64,000 bases of DNA from Nocardioides albertanoniae (GCF_006716315.1 NZ_VFOV01000001.1:3798501-3862500); one strand, 5' to 3'; numbered from the stretch's first letter, positions 52,341-62,944 are shown. Made by a program: numbers and translations. The notes: a model not told the origin generated them from the letters alone.

Positions 52341-52530
52341 CGACACCAGCGAGCTCTCCTACGAGCAGGCGCGCGAAGAGCTCGTCGAGGTGGTGCGCAA
52401 GCTCGAAGCAGGCGGCATCACCCTCGAGGAGTCGCTGGCTCTGTGGGAGCGTGGCGAGAAGCTGGCCACGCTCTGTCAGGAGTGGCTCGACGGCGCCCGC
52501 AAGAAGATCGACGCCGCGATCGAGGACTGA
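52333..52530 (+). CDS. xseB: Exodeoxyribonuclease VII small subunit
   Basis: A 65-residue helical subunit: [40 protein letters not shown]. It overlaps the end of xseA by eight bases, so the two are co-translated. ATG 52333 has AAGGATGG upstream and is preferred over the ATG at 52324. Confidence 0.95.
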   Translation: MTDDTSELSYEQAREELVEVVRKLEAGGITLEESLALWERGEKLATLCQEWLDGARKKIDAAIED

Positions 52531-52534
52531 CCGG

Positions 52535-53155
52535 CTACTTCAACGGTTCGGTCGTGAGCCGCGTCAGGTAGTCGCGTACGTCGCCGTCCTTCGGCCCCCA
52601 GACCATCAGCGTCTGCTCGCCGACATCGGCCGAGTAGCCGGTGTCGCCGTCGGCGTCGGACCACTCGGTCCAGGTGTCGGCGACGTCGGTCTTGATGCTG
52701 ACCTCGTCGCCCTCACGAGCCTGGGTGTCGACGTTCTTCTGGGCGATCGCCTGCGCCGAGCGGACAGAGAGCTCGAGACCGACGTAGGAGGTCTCGCCCT
52801 TCACGAACGACATCGTCCACGCCGGCTCCTCGCCGCCCTGATAGGTCGGTTCGGTGTTGGCGTACCAGCCCGAGGGCAGCTCGCGCGGGTAGATGACCTC
52901 GAGGTCGGCGACCTGCGCGCTGCGTACGGCATCGGCCCAGTCGGCCTTGTAGGTCTGGTTGGCTCCGCTCACCTCGCGCTCGAGGTTGCCGCGCCACTGC
53001 ACGACGAGCACGATCGGCACCACGAGGACCAGCAGGAAGATCATCGACCCGATGAGGGCACCGAAGGTGCGGGGGTAGCTGCGCGCCGGGGTCTCCGGCT
53101 GCTCGCTCGTCGACTCTGCGGACGGCTGCTGATCGGTGTCGCTCACGTCCTCCAT
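52535..53155 (-). CDS. DUF4245 family membrane-anchored protein
   Basis: A 206-residue protein with a short acidic N-terminus, one membrane helix (TFGALIGSMIFLLVLVVPIVLVVQW split over two stretches) and an extracytoplasmic domain (YPRELPSGWYANTEPTYQ, SFVKGETSYVGLELSVRSAQ, AQTLMVWG-like end). It is typical of the DUF4245 family often found beside xseAB and glpX in actinobacteria. Function unknown. The gap to the convergent xseB is four bases. GTG 53146 is an alternative start. Confidence 0.82.
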   Translation of the reverse strand: MEDVSDTDQQPSAESTSEQPETPARSYPRTFGALIGSMIFLLVLVVPIVLVVQWRGNLEREVSGANQTYKADWADAVRSAQVADLEVIYPRELPSGWYANTEPTYQGGEEPAWTMSFVKGETSYVGLELSVRSAQAIAQKNVDTQAREGDEVSIKTDVADTWTEWSDADGDTGYSADVGEQTLMVWGPKDGDVRDYLTRLTTEPLK

Positions 53156-53264
53156 GGTCCCACGCGGCCGAACTCGCCTCGAATCGTGGTCGCCGCGACC
53201 TCGATCACGAGGTTGGTCGTTCCGCAGATGCGGATTCCTCTCCCCAGGAGCACCCCGCAGATGC

Positions 53265-53270
53265 GATACT
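53265..53270 (+). promoter_or_regulatory. Leaderless -10 box of the mod operon
   Basis: GATACT, six bases before the GTG at 53277. Confidence 0.4.
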
Positions 53271-53276
53271 CCTCCG

Positions 53277-53666
53277 GTGCCCACCTACCGCATCGCCGAA
53301 GCCGCAGACCTCCTCGGGGTCAGCGACGACACCGTGCGTCGCTGGGTCGATGCGGGCAGAGTCGCCGCGACGACCGAGGGCGGCCGTGCGGTCATCGAGG
53401 GCACGGTGCTGGCCGAGCTCGCCACCGAGCTCGCCGACGCCCCCAACCCCCACCGGGCCAGAGACGTCAGCGCGCGCAACCGTCTGCTCGGCATCGTCAC
53501 CAAGACCACCACCGACACCGTGATGGCGCAGGTGGAGATGGTGTGCGGCCCCTACCGGATCGTCTCGCTGATGAGCACCGAGGCGGCCAACGAGCTCGGT
53601 CTCGAACCCGGCGTCAGCGCTGTCGCGTCCATCAAGTCCACCAACGTCGTAGTGGAGCGTCCATGA
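53277..53666 (+). CDS. HTH-TOBE molybdate-responsive regulator
   Basis: A 129-residue protein. The N-terminal MerR-type HTH is YRIAEAADLLGVSDDTVRRWVD, followed by a C-terminal Mop/TOBE domain ([51 protein letters not shown]) of the kind that binds molybdate. It is the first gene of the mod operon and overlaps modA as ATGA, so it probably senses molybdate and controls uptake. ModC in this operon lacks a TOBE domain. Confidence 0.88.
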   Translation: MPTYRIAEAADLLGVSDDTVRRWVDAGRVAATTEGGRAVIEGTVLAELATELADAPNPHRARDVSARNRLLGIVTKTTTDTVMAQVEMVCGPYRIVSLMSTEAANELGLEPGVSAVASIKSTNVVVERP

Positions 53667-54427
53667 CCAGAAGGACCGACCTCTCCCGCATCCGGACCAC
53701 GGCCGTCGTGGCGGCCGCGGCCGCGCTCGCCCTCTCGGGCTGCGCAGGTGGCGACGAGAGCGACAAGGAGCTGACGGTGTTCGCGGCGGCCTCGCTGACC
53801 GACACCTTCACCGAGCTCGCCGAGAAGTTCGAGAAGGACCACCCAGGGGTGAAGGTCACCACCAGCTTCGGCGGCTCCTCCGACCTCGTCGCCCAGATCG
53901 AGGACGGCGCCCCCGCCGACGTCTTCGCCTCGGCGGACACCAAGAACATGGACAAGCTCGGCAAGCTGGCCACCGACCCGCAGGACTTCGCGTCCAACAC
54001 CTTGGAGATCGCCACCCCTCCGGGCAACCCCGCCAAGATCACCGGCTTCAAGGATCTGGCCGGGCCCGGAGCCAAGGTCGTCGTCTGTGCGGTCGAGGTG
54101 CCGTGCGGCAACGCGACCGCGCAGATGGAACAGAAGACCGGCGTCGACATCGAGCCGGTCAGCGAGGAGCAGTCGGTCAGCGACGTGCTGGCCAAGGTCA
54201 GCTCGGGCGACGCCGACGCCGGTCTCGTCTACGTCACCGACGTGACCGCTGCCGGCGACACCGTGACGGGGGTCGAGTTCCCCGAGTCCGACCAGGTCGT
54301 GAACACCTACCCGATCTCCACCCTCGACGGCTCAGACGATGCCGATCTGGCGCAGGAGTTCGTCGACCTAGCGCTGGCCGAGGCCGGCCGGAAGGTGCTG
54401 AGCGATGCCGGCTTCGGCCAGCCCTGA
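53663..54427 (+). CDS. modA: Molybdate-binding lipoprotein ModA
   Basis: A 254-residue lipoprotein with lipobox [13 protein letters not shown] and the ModA fold: [47 protein letters not shown] across two strings, and [14 protein letters not shown]. Binds molybdate or tungstate outside the membrane for ModBC. The ATG overlaps the regulator stop. Confidence 0.94.
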   Translation: MTRRTDLSRIRTTAVVAAAAALALSGCAGGDESDKELTVFAAASLTDTFTELAEKFEKDHPGVKVTTSFGGSSDLVAQIEDGAPADVFASADTKNMDKLGKLATDPQDFASNTLEIATPPGNPAKITGFKDLAGPGAKVVVCAVEVPCGNATAQMEQKTGVDIEPVSEEQSVSDVLAKVSSGDADAGLVYVTDVTAAGDTVTGVEFPESDQVVNTYPISTLDGSDDADLAQEFVDLALAEAGRKVLSDAGFGQP

Positions 54428-55247
54428 TCTTCTCGGGACGTCCAGGCGGACGGACCGGCAGCGGGGGGCCGGTCCGTCCGTCGCGATGCCGCGCTGGCTG
54501 TGGTTCCCGGCGGCGATCGCCGCAGCGTTCATCCTCGTCCCGCTCGCCGCGATCGTGCTGCGCGTCGACCTGGCGGAGCTCCCGGAGCTGATCACCTCGC
54601 CGTCCGCGCTCGAGGCGCTGTGGCTGAGCCTGCGCACCGCCGCCGCCAGCACACTGTTGTGCATCCTCCTCGGCGTACCTCTCTCGACGGTGCTCGCCCG
54701 CACCAGCTTCCCGGGCCAGGGGCTGATGCGCTCCCTGGTGCTGCTGCCGCTCGTGCTGCCACCGGTCGTCAGCGGCCTGGCGCTGCTCTACACCTTCGGT
54801 CGCCGCGGCCTGCTGGGCCAGACGCTCGACCTGTTCGGCATCCAGATCCCGTTCACCGTTGTCGCCGTGGTGATGGCGCAGACCTTCGTCGCACTGCCGT
54901 TCCTGGTGATCAGCTTGGAGGGAGCCCTGCGCACCAGCGGCACCCGGTACGAGGCGGTCGCGGCGACCCTCGGCGCCCGCCCCACCACGGTCTTCAGACG
55001 GGTCACGCTCCCCCTGGTCGGGCCGGGCCTGCTCTCCGGCTCGGTGCTCGCCTTCGCCCGCTGCCTGGGTGAGTTCGGCGCCACGATCACCTTCGCGGGC
55101 AACCTCCCCGGCGTCACCAGCACGATGCCGCTGCAGGTCTACCTGCTCCGCGTCGACGACCCCGACGCCGCGGTCGCGCTCTCCCTGGTGCTGGTGGTCG
55201 TCGCGGTCGCCGTGATCGGCTTCGCCCGTCAGGGGAGGGCCCTGTGA
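54405..55247 (+). CDS. modB: Molybdate ABC transporter permease ModB
   Basis: A 280-residue permease with an N-terminal extension, about six membrane helices and the permease loop [20 protein letters not shown], followed by [19 protein letters not shown], a ModB hallmark. The ATG at 54405 overlaps modA by 23 bases; the in-frame ATG at 54486 would remove the extension and is a real alternative. Confidence 0.93.
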   Translation: MPASASPDLLGTSRRTDRQRGAGPSVAMPRWLWFPAAIAAAFILVPLAAIVLRVDLAELPELITSPSALEALWLSLRTAAASTLLCILLGVPLSTVLARTSFPGQGLMRSLVLLPLVLPPVVSGLALLYTFGRRGLLGQTLDLFGIQIPFTVVAVVMAQTFVALPFLVISLEGALRTSGTRYEAVAATLGARPTTVFRRVTLPLVGPGLLSGSVLAFARCLGEFGATITFAGNLPGVTSTMPLQVYLLRVDDPDAAVALSLVLVVVAVAVIGFARQGRAL

Positions 55248-55287
55248 GAGCACGAACCACAAGATCGTGCGCGACGGAGGTGGCGGC

Positions 55288-55983
55288 GTGAGTGCGCTCC
55301 ACCTCCGGGCGGTGATCGCCCAGCGCGGTATCGACGTCACCCTCGACGTGGCCGCAGGTGAGACGGTCGCCCTCACCGGACCCAACGGCGCCGGCAAGTC
55401 GAGCCTTCTCGGCGTGATCGCCGGTCTCCTGCGTCCCGACGATGGAGAGGTACGCCTCGGCGACCGCGTCCTCGCCACCACTCCCCCGCACGCCCGCGGG
55501 GTCGCGCTGCTCGCCCAGGACCCTCTCCTGTTCCCGCACATGTCCGTGCTGGCCAACGTCGCGTTCGCGCCGCGCTCTCGAGGCGTACGCCGCCGGCAGG
55601 CCAACGAGCTGGCCACGCGGCAGCTCGACCAGATCGGCGCGGCAGACCTCGCGACGCGCAAGCCGTCGCAGATCTCCGGCGGCCAGGCGCAGCGGGTGGC
55701 GGTGGCGCGAGCTCTGGCCGCCGAGCCCGAGCTGCTCCTGCTCGACGAGCCGATGGCCTCGCTCGACGTCGACGTACGCCCGGCTCTGCGTCAGACCCTC
55801 CACGACGCGCTGGAGGACAGGACGGCGATCATCGTCACCCACGATGCCGCCGACGCGCGCGCTCTCGCCGACCGCGTGGTGGTGCTCGAGGCCGGTCACA
55901 TCGTCGAACAGGGTCCGGCCCAGCAGGTGCTCGACGACCCGCAGTCGGCGTTCGCGACGAGGTTGGTCTCCGGTTCGATGTGA
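55288..55983 (+). CDS. modC: Molybdate ABC transporter ATPase ModC (short form)
   Basis: A 231-residue ATPase: Walker A LTGPNGAGKSSLLGVIAG, Q-loop LLAQDPLLFPHMSV, signature QISGGQAQRVAVARAL, Walker B LLLLDEPMASLDVD and H-loop IIVTHDAADA. It lacks the C-terminal Mop/TOBE domain of classical ModC (about 350 residues); that domain is found instead in the first gene of the operon. GTG 55288 follows GGAGG. The stop is in a 12-bp tandem triplication. Confidence 0.92.
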   Translation: MSALHLRAVIAQRGIDVTLDVAAGETVALTGPNGAGKSSLLGVIAGLLRPDDGEVRLGDRVLATTPPHARGVALLAQDPLLFPHMSVLANVAFAPRSRGVRRRQANELATRQLDQIGAADLATRKPSQISGGQAQRVAVARALAAEPELLLLDEPMASLDVDVRPALRQTLHDALEDRTAIIVTHDAADARALADRVVVLEAGHIVEQGPAQQVLDDPQSAFATRLVSGSM

Positions 55984-56010
55984 GGCTCGATGTGAGGATC
56001 GATGTGAGGA
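55975..56010. repeat. 12-bp tandem triplication containing the modC stop
   Basis: Three copies of TCGATGTGAGG followed by C, A and A, then a partial fourth. Each copy has an in-frame TGA; the first (55981-55983) ends modC. Confidence 0.95.
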
Positions 56011-56016
56011 TCGTCT

Positions 56017-56030
56017 CTGGAACGTTCCAG
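56017..56030. promoter_or_regulatory. Perfect palindrome upstream of glpX
   Basis: CTGGAACGTTCCAG, 14 bases, ending 33 bases before the glpX -10 box; a candidate operator or activator site. Confidence 0.5.
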
Positions 56031-56063
56031 TGACACCCCGGAGGTCTCACCGGCCCTGGCCGA

Positions 56064-56069
56064 TAGATT
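56064..56069 (+). promoter_or_regulatory. Leaderless -10 box of glpX
   Basis: TAGATT, six bases before the ATG at 56076. Confidence 0.55.
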
Positions 56070-56075
56070 GACCCC

Positions 56076-57095
56076 ATGAACGACACCCAGCCGCTCAGCG
56101 TCGCCCCCACCGCTCCTGACCGCAACCTGGCCCTCGAGCTGGTGCGGGTCACCGAGGCTGCAGCGATGGCCGCGGGCCGCTGGGTGGGGCGTGGCGACAA
56201 GAACGGCGCCGACGGGGTCGCGGTCGAAGCGATGCGCACGATGATCTCCACGGTCGCCATGAACGGCGTCGTCGTCATCGGCGAGGGCGAGAAGGACAAC
56301 GCCCCCATGCTCTACAACGGCGAGGAGGTCGGCGACGGCACCGGCCCGGAGTGCGACGTCGCGGTCGACCCGATCGACGGCACCACCCTGTGCGCCAAGG
56401 GCATGAGCAACGCGGTCGCCGTGATGGCGGTCGCCCCGCGCGGCACGATGTACGACCCCAGCGCCGTGTTCTACATGGAGAAGCTGATCACCGGCCCCGA
56501 GGCCGCCGACGTGGTCGACATCCGGCTCCCGGTCGCCGAGAACATCGCAGCGGTCGCCAAGGCCAAGGCCACCAAGCCTTCCGACGTCACCGTGATCGTG
56601 CTCGACCGGCCCCGCCACGACAAGCTCGTCGAAGAGATCCGTGAGACCGGCGCCCGCATCAAGTTCATCACCGACGGTGACGTCGCCGGTGCCATCTCCG
56701 CCGCCCGCGCGGGCAGCGGCGCCGACCTGCTGCTCGGCATCGGCGGCACCCCCGAGGGCATCGTCGCCGCCTGCGCGATGAAGGCCATGGGCGGCACCAT
56801 CCAGGGCCGCCTGTGGCCCAAGGACGACGAGGAGCGCCAGCGCGCGCTCGACGCCGGCCACAACCTCGACCCCGACTTCGTGCTCCACACCGACGACCTC
56901 GTCACCGGCGACGACTGCTTCTTCGTCGCCACCGGCATCACCGACGGCGACCTGATGCGTGGCGTGCAGTATCTCCCCCACGGCACCGTCGTCACCGACT
57001 CCCTGGTCATGCGCAGCCGCTCCGGCACCATCCGCAAGGTCACCTCCGAGCACCAGCTCGCCAAGCTCCAAGCCTACAGCGCGATCCACTTCTGA
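56076..57095 (+). CDS. glpX: Class II fructose-1,6-bisphosphatase GlpX
   Basis: A 339-residue gluconeogenic enzyme hydrolysing fructose-1,6-bisphosphate. Motifs: [39 protein letters not shown] and [19 protein letters not shown]. In actinobacteria it is usually the essential FBPase. It has a leaderless start, a palindrome upstream and a strong hairpin after the stop. Confidence 0.97.
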   Translation: MNDTQPLSVAPTAPDRNLALELVRVTEAAAMAAGRWVGRGDKNGADGVAVEAMRTMISTVAMNGVVVIGEGEKDNAPMLYNGEEVGDGTGPECDVAVDPIDGTTLCAKGMSNAVAVMAVAPRGTMYDPSAVFYMEKLITGPEAADVVDIRLPVAENIAAVAKAKATKPSDVTVIVLDRPRHDKLVEEIRETGARIKFITDGDVAGAISAARAGSGADLLLGIGGTPEGIVAACAMKAMGGTIQGRLWPKDDEERQRALDAGHNLDPDFVLHTDDLVTGDDCFFVATGITDGDLMRGVQYLPHGTVVTDSLVMRSRSGTIRKVTSEHQLAKLQAYSAIHF

Positions 57096-57106
57096 GGTCG
57101 GAGCCT

Positions 57107-57132
57107 CGTCCCGCGAGCTTGCTCGCGGGACG
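57107..57132. terminator. glpX terminator hairpin
   Basis: CGTCCCGCGAGC followed by TT and GCTCGCGGGACG, a perfect palindrome over 26 bases, 11 bases after the glpX stop. No T-tract follows. The next 100 bases to 57232 are rich in GAGCGAG-type words and hold no gene. Confidence 0.65.
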
Positions 57133-57232
57133 AACGCGAGGAGATCGAGCGAGCCCCGTTTCGGCGAGCTCGCGAGTCGGAACGACGGGCGGGTCGAGAT
57201 CCACGCAGCCGGCGACGTCAGGCCGCGTCACG

Positions 57233-57238
57233 TAAAAT
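57233..57238 (+). promoter_or_regulatory. Leaderless -10 box of the hydrolase gene
   Basis: TAAAAT, six bases before the ATG at 57245. Confidence 0.6.
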
Positions 57239-57244
57239 CGGCGC

Positions 57245-58180
57245 ATGACCACCGCCGCCGAATCGAACGAGTCCATCGCCGTCCTCCCCGGAGGGGTCCA
57301 GCTGGCGTACGAGACCTTCGGGAGTCCTGAGGCGGATCCGCTGCTGCTGATCATGGGGCTGGGCGGGCCGATGACGTGGTGGGACACCGAGCTGTGCGGG
57401 CAGCTGGCCGAGGCCGGCTTCCACGTGATCCGGTTCGACAACCGCGACATCGGCCACTCCTCGCCCCACCCGAGCGAGGAGCGGATCACGCTCGCGAGGC
57501 TGGCCCGGGCGTTCGTGGGGCTGCCGACTCGTTCGCCATACGTCCTCGACGACCTCGCCGATGACGCGGCCGCGCTGCTGACCCATCTCGGCATCGACTC
57601 CGCCCACGTGTGGGGCGTGTCGATGGGCGGGATGATCGCCCAGACCCTCGCCATCCGTCACCCCGACAGGGTGCGGTCGGTCTGCTCGACGATGTCGACA
57701 ACGGGCCGCCGCAACGTCGGATTCCAGCACCCGTCGCTGCTGCCGTCGTTGGTCATCAAGAAGCCCGGGCTCGAGGGCTACATCGAGCGTCAGATCCAGG
57801 GCGGACGCCAGATCGGCTCCCCAGGGTTCCCCGAGCCTGCGGCCGAGATCCGCCAGCGGGCGATCGACACCTGGCACCGCGGGGTCGACGCAGCCGCCGT
57901 GGCACGGCAGATGCTCGCGATCCTGACCCAGCCCGACCGCACCGAGCAGCTCGGCGGGCTCGGCATCCCGTTCAGCGTCGTCCACGGGCTGAGCGACAAG
58001 ATGGTCCACGTCTCCGGCGGCCGGGCGACCGCGGCGGCCGTGCCCGGCGCCGAGATCACCCTGATCAAGGGCATGGGCCACGACCTGCCCAGGCCGCTGT
58101 GGCCGGCGTTCATCAAGATCGTCCGCCGCACCGCCGATCGCGCCACGACGCGCCGGGATACAGGAGCGGCACCCGTGTAA
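57245..58180 (+). CDS. Alpha/beta hydrolase
   Basis: A 311-residue alpha/beta hydrolase: oxyanion region LLIMGLGGPMTWWD, nucleophile elbow HVWGVSMGGMIAQTLA, and the C-terminal His in IKGMGHDLPRPLWPAF. The Asp may be in VVHGLSDKMVHVSGG. Esterases of this type (RdmC/aclacinomycin methylesterase-like) act on small esters; the substrate is unknown. A TetR gene follows on the same strand 48 bases later. Confidence 0.88.
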   Translation: MTTAAESNESIAVLPGGVQLAYETFGSPEADPLLLIMGLGGPMTWWDTELCGQLAEAGFHVIRFDNRDIGHSSPHPSEERITLARLARAFVGLPTRSPYVLDDLADDAAALLTHLGIDSAHVWGVSMGGMIAQTLAIRHPDRVRSVCSTMSTTGRRNVGFQHPSLLPSLVIKKPGLEGYIERQIQGGRQIGSPGFPEPAAEIRQRAIDTWHRGVDAAAVARQMLAILTQPDRTEQLGGLGIPFSVVHGLSDKMVHVSGGRATAAAVPGAEITLIKGMGHDLPRPLWPAFIKIVRRTADRATTRRDTGAAPV

Positions 58181-58228
58181 CATCCGTGGCAGCGGTTCGC
58201 GCGGGCCGACGGAACAGGGGGACTCGAG

Positions 58229-58894
58229 GTGCACACCACGGCTCCGGAGGATGAGCCCGGCTCGCTGTTCGCCCGTGCTCTCGCCGACGTCGCAGAGCCG
58301 ATCGAGGACGAAGCCGTGACCGCGAAGCTTCTCGACGCCGCCTCCGAGCAGTTCCGACAGGTCGGCATCAAGCGCACCACGATGGACGGCGTCGCCAAGC
58401 GGGCCGGCGTCTCCCGGATCACGATCTATCGACGCTTCGCCAACAAGGACGACCTCGTCCAGCAGGTCGTACGCCGCGAGTTCAGGGCCTACTTCGACCA
58501 GTTCGTGAACGACATCGCCGATGCCGCCGACGCGGCCGAGCGCGTCGAGATCGGCTTCGCCAGCGCCATGCGGGCGACCCGCGGCAACCCACTGATCGGC
58601 GGCCTCCTGGCCCTCGAGACCGACTCGCTGGTGCACTCGATCGTGGGCGACGGCGGCCGCACGCTGGCCACCATCGCCGGGTTCGTCGCCGGCCAGCTGC
58701 GCCGGGAGCAGCGCGCCGGCAACGTACCCGCCGACGTGGACGCCGACCTCGTCGCCGAGCTGATGGTGCGCACCTCGACCTCGTTCCTGGTCACCCCGAG
58801 CACCGTCGTCGACATCGACGACGACGAGCAGCTGCGCGCACTGGCCCGGCTCCTCCTGGTGCCGCTGATCGATCCCGGCGCACGCCCGAAATAA
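58229..58894 (+). CDS. TetR family regulator
   Basis: A 221-residue TetR regulator with HTH TTMDGVAKRAGVSRITIYRRF and NKDDLVQQVVRREFRAYFDQ; the C-terminal domain is of the usual helical type. GTG 58229 follows AGGGGGA. Co-directional with the hydrolase and with ctaG downstream, so its target is not obvious. Confidence 0.9.
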   Translation: MHTTAPEDEPGSLFARALADVAEPIEDEAVTAKLLDAASEQFRQVGIKRTTMDGVAKRAGVSRITIYRRFANKDDLVQQVVRREFRAYFDQFVNDIADAADAAERVEIGFASAMRATRGNPLIGGLLALETDSLVHSIVGDGGRTLATIAGFVAGQLRREQRAGNVPADVDADLVAELMVRTSTSFLVTPSTVVDIDDDEQLRALARLLLVPLIDPGARPK

Positions 58895-58919
58895 CCTTCG
58901 GCGACACCGCGGAGATACC

Positions 58920-59918
58920 GTGAGCACCATGCACGACCACGGCTCGCTGCCCGCACTCGGCTGGTCCGAGTTCTTCACCACCTGGAGTCTCCAGCCCGGT
59001 TGGCTGCTCGCCGTGGTCATCCTCGGCGCGGGCTACCTCACGCTGCGCAACGCCGCCGGCCCGGCCACCACGGTCAAGGGCTGGCGAGTGGCGTCGTTCC
59101 TGACCGGCCTGGTCCTGATGTACGTCGTGGTCGCCTCGGCGATCAACGGCTACGCGATGGCGCTGGCGTGGATGCACATGGTGCTCCACCTGACGCTGAT
59201 CATGATCGTGCCCGCTCTCCTGGTGCTCGGCCACCCGCTCACCGTCATCGCCGAGACCGGTCCGCGCGCCGAGCGGGCGATGCGCTCGCTCCCGGTCACG
59301 ATCCTGGTCCACCCGGCCACGGGGATGCTGCTCTACTCGTTCGTCATCATCGGCACCCACCTGTCGGGGTTCATGGACTCGATGGCCCAGAGCACCCCGT
59401 TGATGGTCGGCGAGCAGGCGGCCTACGTGCTGGCCGGCTTCCTCTTCCTCACCGGCACCATCGGCGAGGAGAAGGTGCGCCCCGACCTGCCCTACCTCGG
59501 CCGGATCGCGCTCCTCGTGCTCGGCATGGTGCCCGACACCATCGTCGGCATCGTGATGCTGCAGACCAACCACGACCTCTACCCGATCTACTCCGCCGCC
59601 CGGCCCGAGTGGGCACCGGAAGCGGTCAAGGACATCCAGACCGCCGGCGGCCTGATGTGGGCCGGCGGCGACGGCGGCATGATGCTGATCGCCATCGGCC
59701 TGGTCATCGCCGTCGTCAGCTCGGCCGAGCGGCGCACCAAGATGACCGGCCGATTCCTCGACGGCGTACGCAGCAACCAGCTCAGCGAGGCGAGCAGCCG
59801 CGGCGCTGCCGCCGAGAAGGGCAAGGGCCCCGCCGAGCCGGGATCGGTCGATCCCGACAGCGACGAGGCCCTCGATGCCTACAACGCGATGCTGGCCCGG
59901 ATGAACCAGCAGCATTGA
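58920..59918 (+). CDS. Cytochrome c oxidase assembly protein (CtaG/caa3 type)
   Basis: A 332-residue membrane protein with about seven helices of the Caa3_CtaG family: WMHMVLHLTLIMIVPALLVLG, VHPATGMLLYSFVIIGTHLSG split over two stretches, and GDGGMMLIAIGLVIAVV, with His and Met residues in the helices expected for copper handling. The C-terminus is a charged cytoplasmic tail. It supports assembly of the copper site of cytochrome oxidase. GTG 58920 or ATG 58929 could be the start. One base separates it from the convergent ATPase gene. Confidence 0.85.
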   Translation: MSTMHDHGSLPALGWSEFFTTWSLQPGWLLAVVILGAGYLTLRNAAGPATTVKGWRVASFLTGLVLMYVVVASAINGYAMALAWMHMVLHLTLIMIVPALLVLGHPLTVIAETGPRAERAMRSLPVTILVHPATGMLLYSFVIIGTHLSGFMDSMAQSTPLMVGEQAAYVLAGFLFLTGTIGEEKVRPDLPYLGRIALLVLGMVPDTIVGIVMLQTNHDLYPIYSAARPEWAPEAVKDIQTAGGLMWAGGDGGMMLIAIGLVIAVVSSAERRTKMTGRFLDGVRSNQLSEASSRGAAAEKGKGPAEPGSVDPDSDEALDAYNAMLARMNQQH

Positions 59919-59919
59919 T

Positions 59920-60996
<1,077 letters not shown>

Positions 60997-61099
60997 GATT
61001 CCGTTGTCTCCTTCACCGGCAGGTACGTGCCGGACGATCCGTTGTGAAGTGACCGAGGACACATTTCCTCGGCGGAGACACCATAGCCCAGTTTCGCAA

Positions 61100-62809
61100 T
61101 CAGCGAGTCAAAGCCCGGCACACAGCCGGGGCACAGCCGTCGTAACGGTTCAGCCGGCGCATCAGGTCGCGGGCATACGGCTTCGCGTGGTCCTCGGCGA
61201 AGACGTTGCGATCCTCCCAGGGCCGGTCGTAGCGGTAGAGCTCGTAGGCGTAGTCGGTGCCCTTCCACGACGTGTCGAGGTCGAAGCGCACCAGGAGCCC
61301 CTTGGCGCTACGCACGGCGATGTAGGACGGGATGATGTCGATCGTGCCGCCCGAGCCCTTGTCGAGGTCGACCTCGCCGGGATGAGACTTGGCGTAGGTG
61401 TGCTCGAAGAAGGCATACCGCCCGCCCGGCACCTTCGGTCGCCCCAGGGAGTCGGCGAAGGAGCTGCCGGAGACGTGCCGCGGCACCGACGCACCGGCGA
61501 TGTCGAGGAAGGTCGGCGCGAGGTCGATGTTGTTGACGAACTGCTCGCGCTTGCCCGGCTTCACGTCGGGCCCGACGACGACCATCGGCACCCGGGTGTC
61601 GGAGTCGTACGGAGCGCCCTTGCCGCCGTTGAGCTGGTGCTGGCCGAGGTGGAACCCGTTGTCGGAGGAGAGCACGACGTAGGTGTCGTCGCCGGCGGCC
61701 TCGCGCACCTGGGTGATCATCCGGTCGATCGACTGCACCATCCGGGCTCGGTCACGGTATTGGCTGAGTGCCGTCTCGTCGCTGAGCGAGATCTTGTTGG
61801 TGCGCCAGGCAGGAGCCTGCGACGTACGTCCGCCGCGACCGAGGTAGGTCGGCACGTTGTCGGAGCGGTCGTCGCCGTAGCCGGCCAGGTCGTTCAGCGA
61901 CAGGTCGGCGCACTTGATGCGGCCGCAGTTGCCCCCGGTCGGGTCGCCGGCAGGCGCCTGGTCCGCGAACGCCGGCGGGAACCACGTCTTCAGACCCGGG
62001 TAGTGGTGACCGAGACGCGAGTGGGGGCCGTAGGCGGCGATCTCGAGGAAGTAGGGATTCTTGTCGTCGCGGTGCTTGCCCATGAAGTCGAGGGCGTAGT
62101 CGCGCGTCACGTTGGTGGCGTACGCAGCATCCTTCTCCTGCGCGGAGGCGCTCCGCGGGGGCTGCGGGTGGCTGCGCAGCCGCACGTCCCCGTTGCCGTC
62201 GAGGAACGTGCTCTGGTAACCCCAGCCGCCGTAGGCGCCGCCGAGGAGCGCGTTCCACGAGTCCCAGCCGGGCACCTTGGGCGGCGGGACCCGCTTGCCG
62301 TCGGCGCCGTTGGTGGCCTCGTAGGCGTTGATGTACTTCCCCACGAAACCGGTCGTGTAGCCGGCCTCCTGCAGGCCGAGGCTGAACTGCTTCTCGACGT
62401 TGCCATAGCGCTGGAACGCCGACCAGCCGCCGACCGGGTGCGCGGGGTCGTTCTCGGTGTTGGTGAGCACCTTGGTGTGGTGCGGGGTCTGCCCGGTCAG
62501 CAGCGCCGCCCGGGAGGGGCAGCAGAGCGAGTCGATGACGAAGGAGTTCTGGTAGGTCGCACCCTCGGCGGCCATCTTGGTGGCCTCAGGCATCGTGCGG
62601 AGCAGCTCCAGGGAGAAGTCGTCCATCAGGATGAAGACGATGTTGGGGCGCTTGTCGGGCGTGGCGGCCAGCGCGGCCGCCTCCTCGGGCGCAGCCTGCT
62701 CGGCGGACTCTGCGGCGGTGGTCGTCGGACCGACGACCAGCACCCCGGCGACGAGGGTCACCACGGCGGCGAGCGCGACGCCCAGCACCAGGCTCCACTT
62801 CGACTTCAT
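61100..62809 (-). CDS. Exported sulfatase
   Basis: A 569-residue sulfatase. N-terminal signal or anchor helix LVLGVALAAVVTLVAGVLVVG, then the metal site NIVFILMDDFSLELL, the formylglycine signature LCCPSRAALLTGQ with Cys as the residue to be modified, TGFVGKYINAY, and metal ligands in YVVLSSDNGFHLGQHQL. It cleaves sulfate esters outside the membrane after modification by a formylglycine-generating enzyme, which is not encoded here. AAAGGAG precedes the ATG; an AT-rich TAGATAAT element lies just upstream. Confidence 0.92.
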   Translation of the reverse strand: MKSKWSLVLGVALAAVVTLVAGVLVVGPTTTAAESAEQAAPEEAAALAATPDKRPNIVFILMDDFSLELLRTMPEATKMAAEGATYQNSFVIDSLCCPSRAALLTGQTPHHTKVLTNTENDPAHPVGGWSAFQRYGNVEKQFSLGLQEAGYTTGFVGKYINAYEATNGADGKRVPPPKVPGWDSWNALLGGAYGGWGYQSTFLDGNGDVRLRSHPQPPRSASAQEKDAAYATNVTRDYALDFMGKHRDDKNPYFLEIAAYGPHSRLGHHYPGLKTWFPPAFADQAPAGDPTGGNCGRIKCADLSLNDLAGYGDDRSDNVPTYLGRGGRTSQAPAWRTNKISLSDETALSQYRDRARMVQSIDRMITQVREAAGDDTYVVLSSDNGFHLGQHQLNGGKGAPYDSDTRVPMVVVGPDVKPGKREQFVNNIDLAPTFLDIAGASVPRHVSGSSFADSLGRPKVPGGRYAFFEHTYAKSHPGEVDLDKGSGGTIDIIPSYIAVRSAKGLLVRFDLDTSWKGTDYAYELYRYDRPWEDRNVFAEDHAKPYARDLMRRLNRYDGCAPAVCRALTR

Positions 62810-62820
62810 CCCGAGACTCC

Positions 62821-62852
62821 TTTGTCTATTATCTAACTACACAATAACGTGT
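62821..62852 (-). promoter_or_regulatory. AT-rich promoter of the sulfatase gene
   Basis: An AT-rich island in very GC-rich DNA. The minus strand has TAGATAAT about 20 bases before the sulfatase ATG, a good -10 candidate, with AAAGGAG following. Confidence 0.5.
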
Positions 62853-62944
62853 TCGGCCGAGAGTAGTGCTTCGGCTCCGGGCACGCCAAGATCGGTCCGC
62901 AGAGCGGACCGGCGTTCACCCGCGGGTGTCGCCCGGGATGCTGC

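Noticed and set aside
52451-54427. 658-residue plus-strand open frame
   Set aside because: Only its end, from 53663, is the modA gene; the earlier part is antisense to DUF4245 and out of frame with the HTH-TOBE gene.
57133-57232. Possible small ORF or repeat element after glpX
   Set aside because: GAGCGAG-like words recur but form no clear repeat unit or coding pattern; left as featureless.
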